Of a stretch of DNA of 64,000 bases, positions 8,639 through 17,418 are shown in pieces. The translations under genes and the position numbers were made by a program. Origin of the DNA: G963675935 sp963803125 (GTDB lineage Bacteria > Planctomycetota > Planctomycetia > Pirellulales > Thermoguttaceae). The stretch is from NCBI GenBank assembly GCA_963803125.1, contig CAWDLR010000002.1, positions 1,320,421-1,384,420 of the forward strand. The letters are read 5' to 3'. The notes under the pieces were generated by a model that was given only the letters and a program-made list of their open reading frames with translations, was not told the origin of the DNA and made no database searches. Each line of letters starts with the position of its first letter. Positions within the stretch are counted from its first letter, which is position 1.

Positions 8639-9003
8639 TTCCGCGCAATTGGGACAAGGGGGCTCGCCACTTTCGCGGAGCGAAAGGCGACACTACGAGA
8701 TTCGCCGCGCATTCCATTGTACTCGTAACCGCCATATTGACAACGGCGGTGGCTTGTGCCAAAGCGTCTCATTCTCTTCGGAAGGGGTGACTGGCAGTTA
8801 TTAAGGAGAGCTTAACAACTCACCGGGGACGCGAAGAGCGTCAACAATTGGACTTATCCCCTTTTCCGACCACACTAGCTGCGTTCCTGTTTCGATTCCT
8901 GTTGCACAAGGTCTACCCGGAGACGTATCATAAGTGCGTCGCCGCGGGATTAGGCGGCGCTCGTCATCGCGAACAACCGCCATCCTGCCCAAGCGGGAAA
9001 GCA
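8639..9003. other. 365-base gap
   Basis: Contains REP copy 4 (8666-8692, stem CTTTCG/CGAAAG) upstream of the divergent RAYT gene. The rest has lower GC than the surroundings. An in-frame open stretch runs from 8848 into the next gene, but it lacks a good start and I did not include it. No RNA gene recognised. Confidence 0.6.
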
Positions 9004-9921
9004 ATGATGCGTCCCCCAGCCAAGAAAATCATCCTGCGTGTCGTGATGATCCTTGGGATGGCCCTTGGATGCGTTGCCTTGTTCATCGGCTACGCAATTT
9101 GGGACTTCCATCGCCAACACCCTTATGGCTGGAGCCACTGTTGCGACCTGTGCCTCAGTGGGGCTCTTCGAGCGTATGCAACAACCCACAATGGCGCTTT
9201 TCCCGCCGGCCAGGGCACGCCGGAGGCATCCCTGAGCTTGCTGTATCGTGAGAAGGTGGGTGGGGAGAGGTTGGCCGATGCCGATCTTCTGCGAGGCAAG
9301 ACCGTGCCCGAGTCCGTGGTAAAGGAAATCCTCGAACGCGGTGAACTGCTGACTCCTGAAACATGCGGCTGGCACTATGTCGAGGGGTTGCAATTGGACG
9401 ACGACCCCCGACTGGCCCTTTTCTGGGACAAGGCTGGGCTGGACCACAATGGCGGTCTAATGCCACTGGGCGGCCATCTTGTATTGTTTGTTAACGGCAC
9501 GAGAGAATATATCCCCGAGGCAGATTGGGAGAAGTTTCTCGAAGATCAGCGCAAGCTGCTGGCAGAAAGAACAACTGCAATCCATCGTGATGCAACGATT
9601 CAGATCGACAACCGTGAGGTCAGAGTGCAGGTTCGCATCGTGGGCGATTGCATCTATGGCTCGACGTGGGATTCGAGCCAAGTGATCGCAACCATCAAGA
9701 AACAGGAGGTGGGCATTCAGGACTTGCCCATTATCCCGATCGAGGAAATAAGGAACGCAAAAGTCGTGGTCGAGCAGGCTGGCGTGCGGCCTGTGCAGCA
9801 AGGCCATGACCTGGTCGTTGTTCAGCCCGACAGTCCCCGCGTGCGCTTTGTGCTAAAGGGCCGAGAGATCATCTATGATCGGTCGGGCTTTCGTATTGAG
9901 ACAACGGCGCCGAAGAGGTAG
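9004..9921 (+). CDS. Signal-anchored protein of unknown function
   Basis: A 305-residue protein not recognised by me. Residues about 8-30 (IILRVVMILGMALGCVALFI) form a single membrane helix or uncleaved signal after a basic start. The region CCDLCLSGALRAYATTHNGAFPAG, with a later LLTPETCGWHYVEGLQ, recalls the extracytoplasmic part of type II pseudopilin-like planctomycete proteins: the NGAFP motif and three to four Cys residues suggest an oxidising exterior location. The C-terminal half (190-305) is beta-rich. ATG at 9004 behind GCGGGAAAG was chosen over an upstream in-frame start at 8848. Confidence 0.65.
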   Translation: MMRPPAKKIILRVVMILGMALGCVALFIGYAIWDFHRQHPYGWSHCCDLCLSGALRAYATTHNGAFPAGQGTPEASLSLLYREKVGGERLADADLLRGKTVPESVVKEILERGELLTPETCGWHYVEGLQLDDDPRLALFWDKAGLDHNGGLMPLGGHLVLFVNGTREYIPEADWEKFLEDQRKLLAERTTAIHRDATIQIDNREVRVQVRIVGDCIYGSTWDSSQVIATIKKQEVGIQDLPIIPIEEIRNAKVVVEQAGVRPVQQGHDLVVVQPDSPRVRFVLKGREIIYDRSGFRIETTAPKR

Positions 9922-9952
9922 AGTCGAAACGGGAGTCGGAACGGGGACGCAG

Positions 9953-10108
9953 CTAGTTTTTCGGCTGGATGGCTTCGGGCCGACCCTCGCCGCGTAGCGT
10001 GTGCGGCAGACCCAGCCGCCGCGCCTGCCGGTTCTGCCAGGTCTCGTCGCCATAGGGACGGTTCCGCATCATGCACCCCTGAAATCCCTCCGCTTCCTTC
10101 TCCGTCAT
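9953..10108 (-). pseudogene. RAYT C-terminal fragment
   Basis: Minus-strand remnant whose translation ends RPYGDETWQNRQARRLGL followed by an Arg/Gly/Pro-rich tail, the usual C-terminus of planctomycete RAYT transposases (G-R-P-x-G-x-E-x-W ... L-G-L-x-x-T-x-R-x-x-G-R-P). The catalytic part is missing. It abuts a second RAYT fragment on the opposite strand. Confidence 0.55.
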
Positions 10109-10115
10109 CGCCGCG

Positions 10116-10253
10116 TTGATCAACGCCGTCCAGTTTCTCGGACACAACGGCCAGTTCTGGCAGGAAGACTACTTCGATCGCTCTATTCGCGACGACGATC
10201 ATTTTGCCGCGGTGGTGGCGTACGTTGAGGGGAATCCGGTGAAAGCGGGGTAG
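10116..10253 (+). pseudogene. RAYT internal fragment, opposite orientation
   Basis: Plus-strand remnant reading GQFWQEDYFDRSIRDDDHF then VVAYVEGNPVKAG, the conserved catalytic-helix region of RAYT transposases, ending in TAG. It joins the minus-strand C-terminal fragment tail to tail near 10110, so at least two RAYT insertions have decayed here. Confidence 0.55.
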
Positions 10254-10257
10254 CGTG

Positions 10258-10586
10258 GTAGCACCGGTTCTTGAACCGGTGCGGCGTTGCCGCAAGAGGT
10301 CTTGGGGGCTCCTCAAAGTCATGCAAATCGCAACAGAAATCCAGTCCCCTTCAGCACCTCTTTGGCCTCCGGCCCCCCGGTTCAAGAACCGGGGCCACCC
10401 GCGAAGAAACGTACTGCCGTCCTGAACAGTCTGCACAAGCGGGGTAGCACCGGTTCTTGAACCGGTGCGGCGTTGCCGCAAGAGGTCTTGGGGGCTCCTC
10501 AAAGTCATGCAAATCGCAACAGAAATCCAGTCCCCTTCAGCACCTCTTTGGCCTCCGGCCCCGCGGTTCAAGAACCGGGGCCACCC
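10258..10586. repeat. Direct duplication of a 143-bp two-palindrome module
   Basis: Copy 1 is 10258-10400 and copy 2 is 10444-10586; they are nearly identical (one base difference noticed, CCCCCCGG versus CCCCGCGG). Each begins with the palindrome CACCGGTTCTTGAACCGGTG and ends with CCGGTTCAAGAACCGGGGCC. IS copy A is inserted exactly at the end of copy 2. Confidence 0.85.
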
Positions 10587-10609
10587 AATGCCGTTTCCAG
10601 TTTGGTACA

Positions 10610-11956
10610 TTATGCGGCTTGTAAGTGTTTATGAACTTTGATCTTCTGTTCGTCGGTCAGCCTAAGCAAGAGCGGTGGATGAGGAGGCGTGTGGGCCTTG
10701 CGGCGCGGCCACTCCCGCTTCTGCTTCGCGCTGCTGCGCTCTCGCCGCTCTCGTTGCGCGCTGGCGATCCTTTCGCGAAATGGTTTTCTGGGCTCTCTGC
10801 GTGCCGAAATGTCGCGACGCGCTTCCAGCAATATGCCGCGCGGGCTGCACATCACCGGAAGGCTGCCCTTCCGCGGCACAGGCATGGCCAACGCGCCTTC
10901 GCAGAGCAACAATTGCGTTGCGATCATCGATGCCTCCGCCTCGCGATGCGCCAGCCGCAGCGTACGGCTCATCAGCGTGACCTTCTTCAACGTCCGCTTG
11001 TAGGTCCGGAAGAACCCTTCGTTTTCCCACCTCCAACGATAGCAAGTCGCTGCCACTTCCAACGGCAATTGCTGCGCGTCCTCCACGTTCGTGAACAGCC
11101 ACACGTCAATTTTATGACGGTCGCTGTGAATCCGCATCAGCCGCCCGCGAATCGGCGGATTTCCCTGGTTCTGTTGAGTCTTCGGCCAGTAGTGGACAAT
11201 CCCCTCGCGGAACTCCTGCAACGCCTCGTTGCCTTCGGTGTAGAAGGTCGCGCTGGAGGACATGCGGATCAGGAAGAACACCTTTGCCGAAATCATTTTC
11301 GCGGCCACCTCGTAGCCCACATATCCCGCGTCGGCCACGATCAACGCCCACTTGGGCAGCCAAGACAGCATGGAAATGAGGTGCCCGCGCTCGCTGGCTT
11401 TGCTCCCTTTGCCCAAGCGCCAGCAAAAGGGAAACCCCAATGTCAGATGGACGATCGAGGTGTTCCAGATCGTCGGCGACGATCCCTCTTTGCCGCCCGC
11501 GCCCAGGCGTCGTTCCAATTCCTCCGTGCGTGGGCAGGTCTGCCGCGTGCCGTCGCAGCCAAAGGGGATGAAGTTTCCCACTTTCCAGGAATTGGCGAAG
11601 ATCGTTTCGATCCGGCCGCGAATTCCTGTCGCCAACGCCCGCAGGATGGGCATGGGAAGCTTGGCGAGGGCCTTCTCGAATCCCGAAAAGCATGCCCCGG
11701 GACGTTTTCGCTTGGGACAACAGACGACGTAAAACCCGCGAGCCGCCTCGAACTTCTCGGGCAAGCTGTCGCCGCAACAGTAGGTGGTCAGCAAGAGAAT
11801 GTAGAGCAAGGGGCGCAAATCCCAACGCGGGGACTTCCTGCGCTTCGTGGCATTTCGCACTTGCTTAAAAACGGCCGGTGTGAGAAACTCCCGCATCGAT
11901 CCGATCAACAACTTGGTCCGCCGCCGCTGGCGGCCGCGCTTCCTTGCACGAGCCAC
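10610..11956 (-). CDS. IS4-family transposase (copy A, intact frame)
   Basis: About 448 residues. DDE residues are seen in FGCDGTRQ (first Asp) and VADAGYVGYE (second Asp); the IS4 hallmark Y-(2)-R-(3)-E-(6)-K is exact in YRWRWENEGFFRTYK. The N- and C-termini are Arg/Lys-rich and likely bind DNA. I place the start at the GTG at 11956, aligned with the ATG of the other copies (V-A-R-A-R-K-R versus M-A-N-A-R-K-R); an ATG at 11971 would overlap the ribosome site region. The frame is unbroken, including the site where most other copies are frameshifted (here GGAATTCGCGGCCGG). Confidence 0.9.
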   Translation of the reverse strand: MARARKRGRQRRRTKLLIGSMREFLTPAVFKQVRNATKRRKSPRWDLRPLLYILLLTTYCCGDSLPEKFEAARGFYVVCCPKRKRPGACFSGFEKALAKLPMPILRALATGIRGRIETIFANSWKVGNFIPFGCDGTRQTCPRTEELERRLGAGGKEGSSPTIWNTSIVHLTLGFPFCWRLGKGSKASERGHLISMLSWLPKWALIVADAGYVGYEVAAKMISAKVFFLIRMSSSATFYTEGNEALQEFREGIVHYWPKTQQNQGNPPIRGRLMRIHSDRHKIDVWLFTNVEDAQQLPLEVAATCYRWRWENEGFFRTYKRTLKKVTLMSRTLRLAHREAEASMIATQLLLCEGALAMPVPRKGSLPVMCSPRGILLEARRDISARREPRKPFRERIASAQRERRERSSAKQKREWPRRKAHTPPHPPLLLRLTDEQKIKVHKHLQAA

Positions 11957-11969
11957 TTGCCGTTCCTCC

Positions 11970-12002
11970 ATGATAGGGCTTGTTTTCTGAACTCCCTATC
12001 AT
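11970..12002 (-). promoter_or_regulatory. Hairpin before transposase start, copy A
   Basis: ATGATAGGG and CCCTATCAT form a perfect 9-bp stem just upstream of the ribosome site and start codon. The equivalent in the other copies (for example 12301-12334 and 57208-57240) has changed sequence but keeps the stem, so pairing appears to be conserved. By analogy with IS10/IS50 it could hide the ribosome site in transcripts entering from outside. Confidence 0.65.
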
Positions 12003-12129
12003 CGCCGGAACGGCTTTTTCATGCGCCAGCACTTTCTCGGCGCACAACCTCCCCTGGAACAATCGTGAACTAAAACGTTATCCATACACAACTTCCGCAC
12101 AATGTCGCCGCCAACCGGCGACGGCATTG

Positions 12130-12177
12130 GGGGCCACCCGCGTGGCCGAAAAACACGGGCAAGATGCCCGTGCCACG
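12130..12177. repeat. Interrupted CACGGGCAAGATGCCCGTG repeat (left part)
   Basis: The 48 bases between IS copies A and B are the middle of the CACGGGCAAGATGCCCGTGCC palindromic repeat. IS B splits it; the remainder continues at 13715-13763 and ends with the inverted-repeat tip TTGGCCCTT. Intact-looking relatives surround IS copies C and D. Confidence 0.75.
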
Positions 12178-12300
12178 CAATGCCAAGGCTTGATTGGAAG
12201 CGGTTTTGATGTAATCTTTTGCGAGGTCGAGGGTTGCGTTGAAAATGTGCTTTGGGAAAATGGCGGTGAATTGACCGCGCATGAAAAAGCCGTTCCAGCA

Positions 12301-12334
12301 ATGATAGGGGGTCACAACACCAAACCCCATCATG
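12301..12334 (+). promoter_or_regulatory. Hairpin before transposase start, copy B
   Basis: ATGATAGGGG pairs with CCCCATCAT (one bulge) across a 12-base loop. The stem ends next to the ribosome site GGAAGGA and 13 bases before the ATG. The same hairpin is in copies C (42566-42598), E (59499-59531), F and G. Confidence 0.6.
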
Positions 12335-12347
12335 GAAGGAACGGCAA

Positions 12348-13690
12348 ATGGCCAACGCAAGGAAGCGGGCCCGCCAACGACGGCGGGCGAAATCGTTGAT
12401 CGGCTCGATGCGAGAGTTTCTCACGCCGGAAGTTTTCAAGCAAGTCCGAAATGCTCCAAAACGCAGGAAATGCCCGCGTTGGGACTTGCATCCTTTGCTT
12501 TACATCATCATCCTGACGACCTATTGCTGTGGCGACAGCCTCCCGGAAAAGTTTGAAGCCGCCAGAATGTTCTATGTCGCCAGTTGTCCAAAACGAAAAC
12601 GGCCGGGCCAGCACTTTTCCGGCTTTGAAAAGGCCATCGCCAAACTTCCCATGCCCATCCTGCGGGCGTTGGCGGCGGCCCTGCGGCACGGATGGAAGTC
12701 ATTTTCGGCAATCAGTGGAAAGTGGGAAACTTCATCCCCTTTGGCTGTGATGGCACGCGGCAGACGTGTCCCCGCACCGAGGAACTGGAGCAACGCTTGG
12801 GAAGCGGCGGCAAAGAGGATTCGTCACCGACGATCTGGAACACCTCGATCGTGCATCTTACCTTGGGCATTCCCTTTTGCTGGCGATTGGGGAAGGGGGG
12901 CAAAGCCAGCGAACGAAGTCACCTCATGTACATGCTGCGTTGGCTGCCAGCGGCGGCGTTGGTGGTGGCCGACGCGGGATATGTGGGCTACAACGTGGCC
13001 GCGACCATGATCTTGGCGAACGTGTCCTTTCTCATCCGCATGTCCTCCAAGGCCACCTTTTACAGCGAAACCCAGGAACTGTTGGAGGAGTTCCGCGAAG
13101 GGATTGTCTATTATTGGCCGAAGAGCCAGCAGGAGGACGGCAAGCCGCCGATTCGCGGCCGATTGCTGCGGATTCACAGTTGCCGTCATAAGGTGGACGT
13201 CTGGCTGTTTACGAACGTGGAAGATGCGAAGCAGCTATCCTTGGAGATGGCGGGAACTTGTTATCGTTGGAGGTGGGAAAACGAGGGATTTTTCAGAACC
13301 TACAAGCGAACCTTGAAGAAAGTGGCGTTGATGAGTCGGACGCTACGGCTAGTGCATCGCGAGGCAGAGGCTTCGATGATCGCAACGCAGTTATTGCTTT
13401 GTCAAGGCGCGTTGGCGATGCCGGCACCGCCGAAAGACAGCCTCCCGATAATGTGCAGCCCACGGGGGGTGTTGCTGGAGGTGCGTCGTGACATGTTAGG
13501 CCGTAGGGAATCCAAGCCATTTCGTGAAAGGATTGCCCGAGCGCAACGCGAACGGCGTGTGCGTACCAGCCCGAAACAGAAGCGGGAATGGCCGCGTCGC
13601 AAAGCTCACACGGCGCCACACCCGCCGGTCTTGCTGCGGCTGACAGAAGAACAGAAAGTCAAGATTCAACAACAGTTACAAGCGGCATAA
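12348..13690 (+). pseudogene. IS4-family transposase, copy B (frameshifted)
   Basis: Same protein as the intact 447-residue copy at 55850-57193 except for one base lost near 12684: CTGCGGCACGG instead of CTGCGCGCACGG, at codon 112. The N-terminal part is out of frame with the part holding the catalytic GCDGTRQ, VADAGYVGYN and YRWRWENEGFFRTYK motifs. A downstream ATG at 12692 opens the catalytic part as a 332-residue frame. No slippery heptamer of the A6/A7 type is visible at the break. Confidence 0.85.
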
Positions 13691-13714
13691 CACAGTAAAC
13701 TGGAAATGGCATTG

Positions 13715-13763
13715 CGTGCCACGCCAAACATCGTTACCCAACTTGAGTAACCGCTTGGCCCTT
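13715..13763. repeat. Right part of split MITE-like repeat
   Basis: Begins with the 9-bp duplication CGTGCCACG and runs to TTGGCCCTT. The same sequence with few changes lies at 42770-42818 and 57364-57412. It is the right end of the MITE-like element described with IS copies C and D. Confidence 0.7.
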
Positions 13764-13886
13764 CGCTCCCGGGGGTGTTCGTTGCTGTGGCGGCCGGGGG
13801 GCTGTAAAATGAGGGCGTAGCGGTTTGCGAGGGCGGACTGCGGCACTGGGAGTGAATTGGCGAAGGGGTTTTTCGTGGGGGTTGGC

Positions 13887-14588
13887 ATGGCGAGGCAGGC
13901 GAGGCAATCACGGCCGCAATTGGTCTGTGTGCTGGCGGACAACAGCGGTTCGATGGCCCGGGAGAAGGCCGAGGCGGCCACCGAGGGGATCCGCGAGATG
14001 ATTATGGAGTGTCAGTCGCGCGGGCCGGGAGGGCCGGAACGCTCGTACTTCAAGCTGCTTCTGATCCGCTTCGGCGAAGAGGCGACCATCGACCCGATTT
14101 GCGACATGGCGCCGGTCCGCACGATCGACCCGGACATGGTGGAGATCGACGGCCGCGGCGGCAATACGGACATTACCGGGGCGTTGGAGCTTGCACTGAT
14201 CCGCCTGCGGCTGTACATGCAAGGGCTGCAACAGCATCCGGAGCGGGCGGAGCACCCGTTGCCGCTGGTGCTGCTGTTCTCGGACGGGCAACATAACTTG
14301 GGCTCGGGGCCGGAGCCGGCAGCGACGGCGATCAAGAACCTGAATCTGGACGGCGAGCCGGTGGTGATCGCGGTGGCGGGGGTGTCGGTGGGCAGGGGCC
14401 GACCGGACGAGAGGATGCTGCGGGCGATCGCTTCGCCGGGCTGCTATGTCCATATCACCGACGCCCCGGCGCTGACGGCCTTTATCAGTTCGGTAGGCAG
14501 CTCGGGCGTGTCGCGGGCGCGGGACGTGGCGGAGGTCATCAAGCACATCCAAGAGGACCGGCCGCGGATAACTTGGGAATTGAAGTGA
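13887..14588 (+). CDS. von Willebrand A domain protein, TerY-like
   Basis: A 233-residue single-domain vWA protein. The metal-ion-dependent adhesion site is complete: DNSGSM at residues 18-23, the Thr in GGNTDITGAL and the Asp in LLFSDGQHNLG. No signal peptide, so cytoplasmic. It is followed 13 bases later by a PP2C phosphatase and then a kinase, the order of the TerY-P triad described by Aravind's group for phosphorylation-based control linked to vWA proteins. ATG at 13887 preferred over a TTG 30 bases upstream. Confidence 0.85.
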   Translation: MARQARQSRPQLVCVLADNSGSMAREKAEAATEGIREMIMECQSRGPGGPERSYFKLLLIRFGEEATIDPICDMAPVRTIDPDMVEIDGRGGNTDITGALELALIRLRLYMQGLQQHPERAEHPLPLVLLFSDGQHNLGSGPEPAATAIKNLNLDGEPVVIAVAGVSVGRGRPDERMLRAIASPGCYVHITDAPALTAFISSVGSSGVSRARDVAEVIKHIQEDRPRITWELK

Positions 14589-14601
14589 GACAGGCAGAAG
14601 T

Positions 14602-15817
14602 ATGAGCCAAGCCGCGGATGGCGACGCACAGATCGAGTCCGGCGATTGGCCGGCAGGTTTTGACGAGGTGATCCGCGGCAGTCAGACGTGGCTGGCCGAG
14701 CGGGGCGAGATGATCGTCGGGTCGGGTTGTTTCCGCTCGGGGCAACTGTCCGGGTCGGTCTACACGGACTTCGGGCCGGAAGATCAGGACAAAGACGCCA
14801 ACCAGGACTACGCTCTGGTTTGGGTCCCACGCGACGAGGCGGTGCGGGAGCGGTTGCGTCTGGTTGTGGCTATGGGAGACGGGCTGACCACCTCGTATCG
14901 CTCGGAATGGGCCGCGGCGCTGGTCTGCTCGGTGGCGCTGCGGGCGTTGGTCGAGGGGGATTCGGCGTTGACGGGGTGTCTGGACGGCGTAAATCGTTGG
15001 GGTGGCAGTTGCACTGCCACCCCCGCATCTCCGGCGATTCCAGGGGTGGCAGTACAACTGCCACCCCAACCTACCGTACAACTGCCACCCCAACCTACCG
15101 TACAACTGCCACCCCAACCTACCGTACAACTGCCACCCCAACCTACCGTACAACTGCCACCCCAACCTACCGTACAACTGCCACCCCAACCTACCGTACA
15201 ACTGCCACCCCAACCTGGCGTGGCTTTCGGACAGACTCTGAGGGCGGAAGAGTTGCGCGCAACGCGCTTTCAACGTGGCCGGCGAGAGTTTGGGGCGGCT
15301 GGCGGAGGAATTGGCCCGCGAACCGGAGGCTTCGTGTCCGGCGGGGCAGTTCCTGTCAACCTGGAAGTACATTTTGCGAAAGGGGTTGCTGCTGCAAAGC
15401 ACGCTGACGCTCGCCTGGCTGGATCGGCGGTTCTTGTACGTTGCGATGATCGGGGACGGCGGCGGCGTGTGGCGCGGCTATGGGGCATCACCCGGCGCGG
15501 GCCGGGCCGACGATCGCGTGCTGGCGGAGTGCGATCTCGCGCGGCATCAGGTGCGTGCGCTTGGCCCTGCGGAGCGGAACCTGCGGGAGTTCGACTGTTG
15601 GCGGCAGCAGGAGTTGCACGGCCGATTCCTCTGCGTGCTGCACACCGACGGCATCGGCCGCGGCATGGGCGGCAAACCGCTGCGGCTGCTGGACGAAATG
15701 GAGGAGTTGCGCGGGGCGGGCGAGAACGCGGCTCGCCGCTTCATCGAGCGGGCGATCGAGGAGCGCCCGCAGGATTTCGACGACAATCTGACGTTGGCGG
15801 TGATTGAAGGGGAGTGA
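14602..15817 (+). CDS. PP2C-type protein phosphatase with inserted minisatellite (frameshifted)
   Basis: A metal-dependent Ser/Thr phosphatase, about 405 residues if two bases are restored. Motifs in order: DQDKDANQDYALVW, VVAMGDGLTTSY, FLSTWKYILRKGLLLQ, VAMIGDGGGVWR, LHTDGIGRGMGG and DDNLTLAVIE, so all the Asp ligands are present. After residue 132 a palindromic repeat plus a 24-bp minisatellite (15000-15220) adds about 73 residues (P-T-V-Q-L-P-P-Q repeats) without breaking the frame. The frame breaks afterwards near 15255: TTGCGCGCAACGCGC would join AEELRA to RAFNVAGESLG if one GC unit were added. Lies between the vWA and kinase genes, one operon. Confidence 0.75.
15000..15220. repeat. GGGTGGCAG palindromes and 24-bp minisatellite
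   Basis: Starts with two palindromes of the GGGGTGGCAGT / ACTGCCACCCC family, then about seven units of a 24-bp repeat, GTACAACTGCCACCCCAACC plus four bases (CTAC), at 15052-15218. Twenty-four is divisible by three, so each unit adds eight residues to the phosphatase frame. Confidence 0.9.
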
Positions 15818-15822
15818 AGTGG

Positions 15823-15905
15823 GCCGGGAAAAGGGGACAGGCACCTTTTGTGCGAAGCACCCGAAGGGCCGTTCCGGCAAAAGGTGCCTGTCCCCTTTTC
15901 CCGGC
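15823..15905. repeat. Long palindrome, GGGGACAGGCACC family
   Basis: GGCCGGGAAAAGGGGACAGG at the left is answered by CCTGTCCCCTTTTCCCGGCC at the right, giving an arm of over 30 bases with the CACCTTTTG extension. It fills the gap between the PP2C and kinase genes. Possible partial terminator inside the operon. Confidence 0.8.
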
Positions 15906-15930
15906 CTGGGGGAGTGAAGCGAGGTCGGCC

Positions 15931-17418
15931 ATGTCGGGCGGTTCGAGTGCGGAGATCCTGGTTCTCAGCAACATGCAGGCCAAGGCGCTGGCCGGCAGCG
16001 TGTTGGCGATCGGGGGCGAGGTCTTTCGGCTGAAGGACTACGACCCGGCCTATCCGGGGCAGCCGCCGTGGCGGTCGGGGGCGGAGGGGAAGGCGTATCC
16101 GCTGCTGGCGCGAAACGGGAGCGTGGCCGCGTACCTGAAGTTCTTCACGCGGCCGACGCCGCAGCGGCTCGATCGAACGGCCTGGCTGATCGGGCAGCAG
16201 ATGCAGACGTGGCTGCCCGGCTTGGTGGCGGCGCCGCTGATGTGGATCGACACGCGGCTGAGCCCGCACGCGGGGGCGATCGACTTCGATTTTGCCGGCT
16301 ACCTGGCGCAAGCGGTTCCCGGCGAGACGTGGCTGGAGCTGAAGAACCGGATTGTCGAGAAGGGCGTGGCGCTGGCCGAGGAGTTTCGCTGGCGGTGCGT
16401 GGCCGACCTGGTGCTGGCCACGGCGGTGCTGGAACGGGCGGGGATCGTTCACGGCGACCTGTCGCCCAACAACATCGTAGTGGATCCGGGCGCCGCGGCA
16501 GGGGAGCCGGCGCTGTATCTGATTGACTTCGATGCTTTCGTGGCGGCAGCGGCCGGGCGGAACCGCTCGATCGACGTGGCGGGCGGGGGCACGTTCGGCA
16601 CCGGAGGATATTGCCCGCCGGACCTCGCCGCACGGGCCGCCGCGGGAGACGGCTCGGCGGCGCCGTATTCCGACCGCTACGGCCGCGACATGCTGATGCT
16701 GGAATTGCTGCTGATGGATCATGGCCTGCCGCCGGACGATCCTGCGAGCGCGTGGAGGCGCGAGGAGTTCGAGCGGCGGCGAGCCGCCTGGCGGGCGAAC
16801 TCCGCGCCGCTGCGGCCAGCGGCGCTCGCGCATCTCAACGCGGCGGAGGTGTTTTCGCTGGCGGAGGAGCGGCGGCCGACGTCGCAGCAGCTTGCCTCCG
16901 CGATGGGATTGGAACTGCCGGAGCCGCCCGAGATTTCGGCCGGTCCGCCGCTCGCGTCCGGCCCTTCGGCGATACTGGGGATTCGCGCGGTTTCGGCGCG
17001 GGTCGAAGGACGACGCCAACGAAAGCCGGCGCAACCGCCGCGGCCGCGACCGCACGTGCAGAATCGCCCGGCGGCGCGAGCGGCCCCTCCCACGCTGAAC
17101 CAGTGGCTGATCTCCGCGCAGGTCGTGCCGCACAAACACCGCCGCATGTCGCCGCGCGGGCCCGTGCCACGGGACACTTTGGGGACGAAGCTGCTGATGG
17201 CAGCGTTCATTGCGCTGCTGCTGTTGCCGTTGTTGATACCGAGCTGTTTGAGCACAATGAGACTTGGCCGGTCGTTCGAGAATGGGGAACCGCGGCGAGC
17301 GGAGTTGGTCAACTCGGCGGTCGGCGGCGGGACGTTCGAGCCGCGGCGTCCTGACAAAGGACGGGACGCCCCTACGCAGCAGGATTCGCACCGCGAACGG
17401 CCGACGGTGCTGCGATGA
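15931..17418 (+). CDS. Protein kinase of the vWA/PP2C triad, C-terminal TM helix
   Basis: 495 residues. Kinase-fold marks: a candidate ATP-binding Lys in AAYLKFF (about residue 70), catalytic loop HGDLSPNN (174-181), metal-binding IDFDAF (198-203, with DFD in place of DFG), an activation-segment end GTGGYCPPDL, and DRYGRDMLML for helix F. A Pro/Arg-rich linker (about 330-400) leads to a hydrophobic helix near 415-435 (LMAAFIALLLLPLLIPSCL), so the kinase is probably tethered to the membrane. The DFD variant makes its catalytic grade uncertain. I used the ATG at 15931; the frame upstream of it is just palindrome DNA. It overlaps the next gene by 4 bases. Confidence 0.8.
   Translation: MSGGSSAEILVLSNMQAKALAGSVLAIGGEVFRLKDYDPAYPGQPPWRSGAEGKAYPLLARNGSVAAYLKFFTRPTPQRLDRTAWLIGQQMQTWLPGLVAAPLMWIDTRLSPHAGAIDFDFAGYLAQAVPGETWLELKNRIVEKGVALAEEFRWRCVADLVLATAVLERAGIVHGDLSPNNIVVDPGAAAGEPALYLIDFDAFVAAAAGRNRSIDVAGGGTFGTGGYCPPDLAARAAAGDGSAAPYSDRYGRDMLMLELLLMDHGLPPDDPASAWRREEFERRRAAWRANSAPLRPAALAHLNAAEVFSLAEERRPTSQQLASAMGLELPEPPEISAGPPLASGPSAILGIRAVSARVEGRRQRKPAQPPRPRPHVQNRPAARAAPPTLNQWLISAQVVPHKHRRMSPRGPVPRDTLGTKLLMAAFIALLLLPLLIPSCLSTMRLGRSFENGEPRRAELVNSAVGGGTFEPRRPDKGRDAPTQQDSHRERPTVLR

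Larger units (their letters stand above)
10586..12129 (-). mobile_element. IS4-family element, copy A (divergent)
   Basis: 1544 bp. Ends are CAATGCCG (left) and CGGCATTG (right), matching the CAATGCCA ends of the other copies. It is flanked by a perfect 9-bp duplication GGGGCCACC (10577-10585 and 12130-12138). It carries one transposase, which differs from the other copies at many positions but has the same layout and the same start-codon hairpin. Confidence 0.9.
12178..13714 (+). mobile_element. IS4-family element, copy B
   Basis: 1537 bp, ends CAATGCCA / TGGCATTG, flanked by a perfect 9-bp duplication CGTGCCACG. It has a 170-base untranslated leader, one transposase frame (broken) and 24 bases after the stop codon. 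Inserted in a palindromic repeat. Confidence 0.92.

Noticed and set aside
10625..12073. 482-codon open frame opposite IS copy A
   Set aside because: Antisense shadow of the transposase; no start signal and no recognisable domain.
12178..13714. Programmed ribosomal frameshift in the IS transposase
   Set aside because: No slippery heptamer or downstream pseudoknot is evident, copy D and divergent copy A are single frames, and the shift differs in size between copies (1 versus 2 bases).
15000..15220. CRISPR array
   Set aside because: Units of 24 bp are contiguous with no spacers, and no cas genes are present.
14539..15402. Minus-strand frame with L-G-W-Q-L-Y-G-R repeats
   Set aside because: The repeats are the minisatellite read backwards; the conserved PP2C motifs are on the plus strand.
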